Assembly: GCA_049583635.1 (NCBI GenBank)
Contig: JBAUWF010000003.1
Location: 1 to 29,487, forward strand
Reading direction: 5' to 3'
Source of the DNA: Dokdonella_A sp049583635
GTDB lineage: Bacteria > Pseudomonadota > Gammaproteobacteria > Xanthomonadales > Rhodanobacteraceae
DNA length: 29,487 bases
Shown here in pieces: positions 24,600 to 29,487 of this stretch. The notes beneath the pieces are model-generated. The model worked only from the letters and a program-made list of their open reading frames with translations, did no database searches and was not told where the DNA came from. Each line of letters starts with the position of its first letter. The stretch's first letter is position 1. Made by a program: the position numbers and the translations under genes.

Positions 24600-25399
24600 G
24601 ATTGCACCTCGATCACGACGGCCGGCCCGCCTTCGCCGGCCAGCGTCACGCAGGCAGTGGAATTGGCGGCGATTGCCCCGAACAACGGCAACGCACCGGC
24701 GGCCATCGGGTTTGCTGCGGCAAGCATGCGAAAAGGTTCCGGCACGTCACTTGAAACCGACGCATCCGGATCGAGATGAAGACTGAGCGTAGCGATTCCG
24801 GGTCCGCTACAGGCCGTCGGTGCCACGACCAGCGCCACCCCGAAAAGCACGTCGCTCGGCCACACATCGCTGAACGGCGCCGGACTGCGGGTGTCATAGG
24901 CGACCAAGAGCACCGGCACCTGCTCGGCCAGAGCCTCGGCAGCGGCCTCCAGCAGAGCAGCCGCAAAACTCATGTGCGACGCACTGATCGCTGTCGACGG
25001 CGCGTGGCAACCACTTGCGATACTCCAGTAACCAGCCGGCGCATTGTGCACGGAGTTATGGAATCGGGTCGGCGACAGCTCCAGCGGACGCTCCGCGAGC
25101 GTCCGGCACAGGTAGTCGGTCACGGCGATGTCGCCCTCGGTCGAAGTGAACACGCTGCTCAGGTCGGATGCATCGCGCCCGGCCATGGCACAGGCCTGTG
25201 CGGCGACCTCGCAGGCCAGCACCACGCTGTCAGACGCGCGGCGCCGCTCGCCATTCGCGAGTGCCGCGCCGGTCGGTCGCTGCGACGCCTCGCAGCCCGC
25301 GCCGGTCCTGCCTCGCAAAGCCGCCGTCGCACTCGCCCAATCCGGCAACCCTGGAGCCCAGAAGCCAATGCCCTCGATGGATACCGAAAGCGTCGTCAT
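24596..25399 (-). CDS. ketosynthase-like chain-length factor (ApeC-like)
   Basis: A 267-residue protein corresponding to the N-terminal half of a beta-ketoacyl synthase, of the short ketoacyl-synthase-2 type found in aryl-polyene clusters. VFTSTEGD, NSVHNAPAGYWSI and SGCHAPSTAIS are seen. C131 in SGCHAPS lies where TACSSS of the full ketosynthase has its nucleophile, but the protein lacks the C-terminal half with the two histidines. It probably pairs with the following full ketosynthase and sets chain length. The ATG overlaps the upstream stop (ATGA, 25396-25399). Confidence 0.82.
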   Translation of the reverse strand: MTTLSVSIEGIGFWAPGLPDWASATAALRGRTGAGCEASQRPTGAALANGERRRASDSVVLACEVAAQACAMAGRDASDLSSVFTSTEGDIAVTDYLCRTLAERPLELSPTRFHNSVHNAPAGYWSIASGCHAPSTAISASHMSFAAALLEAAAEALAEQVPVLLVAYDTRSPAPFSDVWPSDVLFGVALVVAPTACSGPGIATLSLHLDPDASVSSDVPEPFRMLAAANPMAAGALPLFGAIAANSTACVTLAGEGGPAVVIEVQS

Positions 25400-26601
25400 G
25401 CGGCGCAGGCGCGCGCATCGCGCGCAAAGGCCAGCGTGCAGTTGCTACCCCCGAAGCCGAACGAATTCGACAGCGCAATTGCGATTCCTCGCGCCTCGCC
25501 AGCGAGCGCAAGATGCGCACGCCAAGCCGGCTCCGGATCGCGGGTATTCAGCGTTTCCGGTACGCGCTCGCATTCCATGGCTGTCAGCGTGACCACGGCC
25601 TCGAGAATACCGGCTGCGCCGAGAGTATGTCCGGTCCAGCCCTTGGTTGAACTGGCGCGCGTCGTCGTCGGGAACACATCGGTGAGCAGGGTGCCTTCGA
25701 CCTCGTCGTTCTTCACCGTCGCGGTACCGTGCAGGTTGATGTAGTCGACTTCGACCGGCTTCAGTCCGCTACGCGCGAGCGCGTCGGCCAACGCCAGCCG
25801 CGCGCCAAGCCCGGCCGGGTGCGGCGTCGACATGTGATGCGCATCGCTCGATTCGCCATAGCCGATGAACCGCGGCGCGCTATCGGCGCCATCACGTTCG
25901 ACTATTGCGAAACCGGCCGCCTCGCCGATGGAAATACCCGAACGCGCCACATCGAACGGCCGACACGGTTCAGCGGAAATGAGCCCGAGCGCATTGAATC
26001 CGAACAGCACGCTGTCGCACAAGGTATCGACACCGGCCAGAATCGCCGCATCGGCCAGCCCGAGACGCAACAGGCGCTCCGCCTTTGCGAAAATCTTGGC
26101 GCTCGACGAGCAGGCCGTCGCGACGGTCAGGCACGGCCCATGCGTGCCGAGCACGGCACGAAGAAAAAGACCGAGCGAATGCGGCGAGTGCAACGCGGGC
26201 CGGCACAAAGCCGCGGGCATATGCCCGTTATCGAGCGATCGATACGCCTGTTCGGTCACGCCGATGCTCGCGGTCGAGGTGCCGACGATCAGCGCGACAC
26301 GGGCCGCGCCATGGCGCTCGATCGTCGCGCGTGCCGCATCGAAAAAACCATCCGCACCCAGACCGAGCCAGGCCAGCCGGTTGTTGCGGCAGTCATGCAC
26401 CGCAAACGCGTCCGGCAACGGGCTCGACTCGACCGCGCGCACGCGGCCTATCGCGCACGGCAGTGCAGTCCGGGTGAAATCATTGGTAGCAAGCCCGCCG
26501 CTGCCATTCGCCAACGCACGCGCATGGCCGGCACGGCCGCTGCCGATGGCGGACGTTGCGGTGTAGGCCGTAATAACGAGCGGGGAAATACGGGGAGGCA
26601 C
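25396..26601 (-). CDS. beta-ketoacyl-ACP synthase (ApeO-like, FabF type)
   Basis: A 401-residue condensing enzyme with nucleophile C164 in TVATACSSSAK, the first histidine in NLHGTATVKNDEVE and the second in KGWTGHTLGAAG. GIAIALSNSFGFGGSN closes the thiolase fold. It would extend the hydroxybenzoyl starter with malonyl-ACP units as a heterodimer with the downstream factor. The GTG at 26601 gives a standard family length. The frame extends to 26694, and a CATAAT hexamer at 26629-26634 (minus strand) may be a -10 box. No strong ribosome site is visible. Confidence 0.9.
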   Translation of the reverse strand: MPPRISPLVITAYTATSAIGSGRAGHARALANGSGGLATNDFTRTALPCAIGRVRAVESSPLPDAFAVHDCRNNRLAWLGLGADGFFDAARATIERHGAARVALIVGTSTASIGVTEQAYRSLDNGHMPAALCRPALHSPHSLGLFLRAVLGTHGPCLTVATACSSSAKIFAKAERLLRLGLADAAILAGVDTLCDSVLFGFNALGLISAEPCRPFDVARSGISIGEAAGFAIVERDGADSAPRFIGYGESSDAHHMSTPHPAGLGARLALADALARSGLKPVEVDYINLHGTATVKNDEVEGTLLTDVFPTTTRASSTKGWTGHTLGAAGILEAVVTLTAMECERVPETLNTRDPEPAWRAHLALAGEARGIAIALSNSFGFGGSNCTLAFARDARACAA

Positions 26602-26677
26602 GCGTCGTCGAGTCCGGCGAGGCTGCACGATTATGACACAGACCGCGTGGCCCGCCTGCCGCTTCGACGTCGGCTGT

Positions 26678-27250
26678 TCAGCTCTTTCCCCCATTCGTAT
26701 TCAACGCGACCCAAGCGTCGAATCGCCGCATGAAATCACCGAGGAACTTGAGTGTGCTCTCCTTGGCGACTTCGCCATGGTCCTCGTCCACCAGGTCCTG
26801 GACCTTGCCGACATAGACCTCGGGCTGCTGCAGCGTCGGCATGTCGAGATAGGTCAGCGACTGGCGCAGATGATGGTTGGCGCCGAAGCCGCCGACTGCA
26901 GCAATCGATGCGCTCAACACAGCGGCGGGCTTGCCGGCCCAGACGTTCTTGCCGTGCGGGCGCGAGCCGACATCGATCGCGTTCTTGATCGCCGCCGGGA
27001 CTGAGCGATTGTGCTCCGGTGTGACGAACAGCACCGCGTCGGCCTTCGCGATGCGTTCGCGAAACGTGGCATATTCGGGCGGGCTGGCCTCGTCGTAATC
27101 CTGGTTGTACAACGGTAGCCGGCCAATATCGACTATTTCCAATGCAAGACTCGGCGGCGCCAGCTTGATCAGCGCACGTGCCAGCATGCGGTTGTAGGAT
27201 GCCTTGCGCAGGCTGCCAACAAGGACGGCTACATCTTTGGGTTTGCTCAT
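26678..27250 (-). CDS. NADPH-dependent FMN reductase (flavodoxin-fold, ChrR/SsuE-like)
   Basis: A 190-residue flavodoxin-fold oxidoreductase. VAVLVGSLRKASYNRMLARAL is the FMN-phosphate loop, LFVTPEHNRSVPAAIKNAIDVGSRP is the family's PEYNxSxPxxLKNAIDW-like motif, and GKPAAVLSASIAAVGG lies further on. The enzymes reduce FMN, quinones or chromate with NAD(P)H in the cytoplasm. ATG 27250 is chosen because the fold begins directly after it; ATG 27268 is possible. It sits 76 bases upstream of the ketosynthase on the same strand and could be co-transcribed. It may supply reduced flavin to the halogenase-like proteins, but that is inference, as ChrR-like enzymes are also general redox enzymes. Confidence 0.85.
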   Translation of the reverse strand: MSKPKDVAVLVGSLRKASYNRMLARALIKLAPPSLALEIVDIGRLPLYNQDYDEASPPEYATFRERIAKADAVLFVTPEHNRSVPAAIKNAIDVGSRPHGKNVWAGKPAAVLSASIAAVGGFGANHHLRQSLTYLDMPTLQQPEVYVGKVQDLVDEDHGEVAKESTLKFLGDFMRRFDAWVALNTNGGKS

Positions 27251-27286
27251 GAGTTTGGTTATCCGCATCCGCGACTTGATCATCGA

Positions 27287-27292
27287 CTATAG
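27287..27292. promoter_or_regulatory. palindromic CTATAG, possible shared -10 site for divergent genes
   Basis: CTATAG gives TATAGA on the plus strand (towards hemF, 64 bases to its ATG) and TATAGT on the minus strand (towards the FMN reductase, 37 bases to its ATG). No clear -35 boxes were found on either side. Confidence 0.25.
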
Positions 27293-27355
27293 ATGCGATC
27301 GCACGACTGCGGCTGAACGCCACGTCACCGTCGCCATACGAGAGCGCCTCCGACG

Positions 27356-28279
27356 ATGACGAACAACCGCACGCAGGTTGATGCCGTACGCGCGTTCCTG
27401 ACGGGCCTGCAGACGCGACTGTGCGGGCGCATGGCATCGGCAGACGGCAGCGCGACCTTTGGTCGCGACGAGTGGCAACGACCGGGCGGCGGCGGCGGTT
27501 GCTCGCGCGTGCTCAAAGGCGGCACCGTGTTTGAGCAGGCCGGAGTCGGCTATTCCGCCGTCGGCGGCGAGCAACTGCCGGCCGCAGCGACAGCACACCG
27601 TCCGGAACTGGCCGGCCGCGCGTGGAGTGCGCTCGGTATTTCGGTGGTCGTGCATCCGCAGAATCCGTATGTACCGACCGCGCACATGAACGTGCGCTAC
27701 TTCGAGGCACACGCCGACGATGAAGACCCGATCTGGTGGTTCGGCGGCGGCTTCGACCTGACGCCTTTCTATCCGTTTGACGAGGATGTCGTGCACTGGC
27801 ACACGGTCGCGCGCAACGCCTGTGCGCGATTCGGCGACGGGGTGTATCCGCGCTTCAAGCAGTGGTGCGATGAATATTTCCATCTGAAGCACCGAAACGA
27901 AGCACGCGGCGTCGGCGGTCTGTTTTTCGACGATCTGAACGAATGGGGATTCGAGGACTGTTTCGCGTTTCAGCAGGCGGTCGGCGACGGCTTTATCGAC
28001 GCCTACCTGCCGATTATCGAACGGCGCAAGAACATGCCTTACGGTGAACGCGAACGCGAGTTCCAGCTATACCGGCGCGGCCGCTACGTCGAATTCAACC
28101 TCGTATACGATCGCGGCACCCTGTTCGGTCTGCAATCGGGCGGCCGCACCGAATCGATCCTGATGAGCCTGCCGCCGCGCGTTCGTTTCGAATATGCCTA
28201 CGCGCCGGAACCGGGCAGCGGCGAGGCGCGGCTGGCCGAATATCTCAAGCCGCGCGAGTGGCTTGAGAGCCGAGAATAG
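27356..28279 (+). CDS. hemF: aerobic coproporphyrinogen III oxidase HemF
   Basis: A 307-residue enzyme that oxidatively decarboxylates coproporphyrinogen III to protoporphyrinogen IX in heme synthesis, using O2. The family sequence is unmistakable: GGGGCSRVLKGGTVFEQAGV, PTAHMNVRYFEA, WWFGGGFDLTPFYPFDEDVVHWH, HRNEARGVGGLFFDDL, YLPIIERRKNMPYGEREREFQ and RGRYVEFNLVYDRGT. Length is close to E. coli HemF. The start ATG 27356 gives the usual short N-terminus. It is unrelated in function to the pigment cluster and its presence implies aerobic growth. It is divergent from the FMN reductase. Confidence 0.97.
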   Translation: MTNNRTQVDAVRAFLTGLQTRLCGRMASADGSATFGRDEWQRPGGGGGCSRVLKGGTVFEQAGVGYSAVGGEQLPAAATAHRPELAGRAWSALGISVVVHPQNPYVPTAHMNVRYFEAHADDEDPIWWFGGGFDLTPFYPFDEDVVHWHTVARNACARFGDGVYPRFKQWCDEYFHLKHRNEARGVGGLFFDDLNEWGFEDCFAFQQAVGDGFIDAYLPIIERRKNMPYGEREREFQLYRRGRYVEFNLVYDRGTLFGLQSGGRTESILMSLPPRVRFEYAYAPEPGSGEARLAEYLKPREWLESRE

Positions 28280-28300
28280 GAAATGCGCAATCGAAAGTTT

Positions 28301-28330
28301 ATCGTCCCGGCGAATACCGGGATCCAGTGC
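28301..28330. repeat. REP-type palindrome between convergent hemF and DUF2652 genes
   Basis: TCCCGG-cgaata-CCGGGA (28305-28322) within ATCGTCCCGGCGAATACCGGGATCCAG matches the widespread proteobacterial REP form 'TCATCCCGGCGAAAGCCGGGATCCAG'. It lies just past the hemF stop, a typical site for such repeats. It may also act as a stem for transcription termination or mRNA stabilisation. Confidence 0.7.
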
Positions 28331-28355
28331 CTTTCGCACGCGCGTGGTGCCGAGC

Positions 28356-29084
28356 CTACGCGGTCCGACTTGGCAGCCAGCCCGTGATCATTCGCCAGAA
28401 TCCGGGGCGTGCAAGCGGCAGATGTCGATACACGTCGCTGCGAATCGGCATCGGCGGCTCGGCCGGCGCGCTTCTCGCGGGAATCGTCAATTCGGGCAGA
28501 TCCAGCGGGTCGATCAGCCAGAGATGGTGAACGCCCATTCCCTCCACAGCTTCGGTATGCGTTCTCAGATTCCCTTGATCGAGTCTTGCGCCGCTGATTG
28601 CCGATTGAGTCAGCAACACGTATTCGTTCCCGGGCACGGCGTTTTTCATCAGGCGGTGCACGAGAATGACCGGCTCGCCGGCCAATTCCTCGAATTGACG
28701 AACCTGCTTGATCGCGATCTCGCCAAGATGCACGAAGGCCTTCAGCTTCAACGCCGCGATGTTGGCGCAGGCATCGCAGGTGCAGTTGTGCCGGTCGGCG
28801 CGAAGTTTGGTGGCGCAGGCATGAAATGCCGGAAAGAACGAGCGTACCTGTGCAAGGACATCGTGCCCTGCCTCAACCGCATCGTCCTCGACCTCGCGAT
28901 ACATCAGCGCCGCATCGCCCTCAAGCTTGTTCAGGATCATTGGATGGCAGGCCCGATCGAGGACCGCATTGATCAGGTCGGTGATGATCTGCTCGGCATG
29001 CGCGAGAGTCAGCGAGCGTTCGGTGACGAAGCGCGTATAGCCGCTGATGTCGACGACAACGAGATAGGCAACGCTTATGCGCAT
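28356..29084 (-). CDS. DUF2652 protein, class III cyclase-like domain
   Basis: A 242-residue cytoplasmic protein. The N-terminus YLVVVDISGYTRFV and a later LEGDAALMY resemble the two metal-binding strands of class III nucleotidyl cyclases (D12 and D57). The region HLGEIAIKQV...ELAGEPVILVHRLMKN also matches cyclase-like folds. NCTCDACAN (paired cysteines) is typical of DUF2652. Whether it makes a cyclic nucleotide is unknown; substrate-specifying residues cannot be judged. ATG 29084 is preferred because GGAG lies about 9 bases upstream; ATG 29123 is in frame but with poor spacing. It is convergent with hemF. Confidence 0.8.
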   Translation of the reverse strand: MRISVAYLVVVDISGYTRFVTERSLTLAHAEQIITDLINAVLDRACHPMILNKLEGDAALMYREVEDDAVEAGHDVLAQVRSFFPAFHACATKLRADRHNCTCDACANIAALKLKAFVHLGEIAIKQVRQFEELAGEPVILVHRLMKNAVPGNEYVLLTQSAISGARLDQGNLRTHTEAVEGMGVHHLWLIDPLDLPELTIPARSAPAEPPMPIRSDVYRHLPLARPGFWRMITGWLPSRTA

Positions 29085-29487
29085 GATCGTTTGCTCCGGC
29101 CGGAGGCTTTGCGGCACGAACATTGACCTGACTTACGCGCTCTTCCTTGCAAAGTCGCCGCTCGTTCTGAACAAGAAGTGCAAGCCCAGTGAAACCACGT
29201 GGAGTTCGCGACCGATCGGTTTGACGCGACTCCTTGCCCGCATCGACGACCGAGCGTGCGGCCGTGCTGTTGAGGCGGCAGCCAAACAACGATCAACCGT
29301 TCGTGCCGAGCCCTTCGGCCTACGCTCAAGACGGGTCCTTCTACAAACTCAGGACGGGCTACGCGCAGCGACGTCGAAGTATGCCCTTCGACTTCGCGCC
29401 TTCGGCGCTACGCTCATGGTGAACGGGAATTACTTGATAATTCGTACCGGCTCAATAGCGATCAACCGTCGCCGCGACCATCACGCG
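29085..29487. other. intergenic region with repeat, no gene seen
   Basis: From the DUF2652 start to the window end no convincing gene is seen. The first 200 bases probably hold the DUF2652 promoter. The 29297-29427 part is a repeat (listed separately). The last 60 bases are A+T-richer (GGGAATTACTTGATAATTCG) and may be a promoter for a gene beyond the window. Confidence 0.4.
29297..29427. repeat. imperfect palindromic repeat of the Xanthomonadales intergenic type
   Basis: The ends CCGTTCGTGCCGAG and CTCATGGTGAACGGG are loosely inverted copies. Inside, GTCGAAG-tatgcc-CTTCGAC is a perfect hairpin (29373-29392), and TACGCTCAAGACGGG and ACTCAGGACGGGCTACGC are related direct pieces. Sequences of the form 'GCGAAGTCGAAGGG' next to 'CTACGCTCA' occur repeatedly between genes in related genomes. 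No transposase is present. Confidence 0.5.

Noticed and set aside
25729..26733. 334-codon plus-strand frame
   Set aside because: Antisense to the ketosynthase, whose catalytic motifs are complete.

Overview
The window is high-G+C gammaproteobacterial DNA. An XanB2-type chorismatase, an aryl-polyene (xanthomonadin-like) gene set and genes packed into ATGA/GTGA overlaps point to the Xanthomonadales (Lysobacterales). No tRNA, rRNA, CRISPR array, insertion sequence or phage gene was seen. All calls are by eye from translated sequence; no database search was possible.

Layout. Positions 1-180 hold the start of a UbiJ-like SCP2 protein cut by the window edge. 286-4099 is a three-gene phospho-signalling operon on the minus strand: a CHASE3-like/PAS sensor kinase, a CheY-like single-domain regulator and a REC-kinase-REC hybrid. 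Next come a small DUF3185-type membrane protein, a YidB-like DUF937 protein and uvrD, which carries an unusual in-frame insert. They are followed by a membrane-anchored Ser/Thr kinase and an unassigned polytopic membrane protein (9949-11487).

From 11559 to about 26601 lies an aryl-polyene/xanthomonadin-type pigment cluster. A chorismatase would make the hydroxybenzoate starter. One acyl carrier protein, a ketosynthase plus chain-length-factor-like partner, a ketoreductase and two hot-dog dehydratases would build the conjugated chain. An LpxL-like acyltransferase and a family 2 glycosyltransferase would convert the product into a lipid-like conjugate, and a LolA-like periplasmic protein with an MMPL/RND exporter would move it to the outer membrane. 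Two different flavoproteins with the WxWxIP halogenase signature flank the core. The plus-strand core runs as an overlapping operon (14453-19877). The minus-strand operon runs ketosynthase, chain-length factor, glycosyltransferase, second flavoprotein (26601 down to 22164). Not seen in the window are an aryl-ACP ligase, a thioesterase, a second full ketosynthase and a phosphopantetheinyl transferase; they may lie elsewhere.

A DUF1499 gene and an 88-residue helical protein sit inside the cluster without an obvious role. To the right are an NADPH-dependent FMN reductase (a possible flavin supplier), hemF, a DUF2652 cyclase-like protein, and REP-like palindromic repeats at 28301-28330 and 29297-29427.
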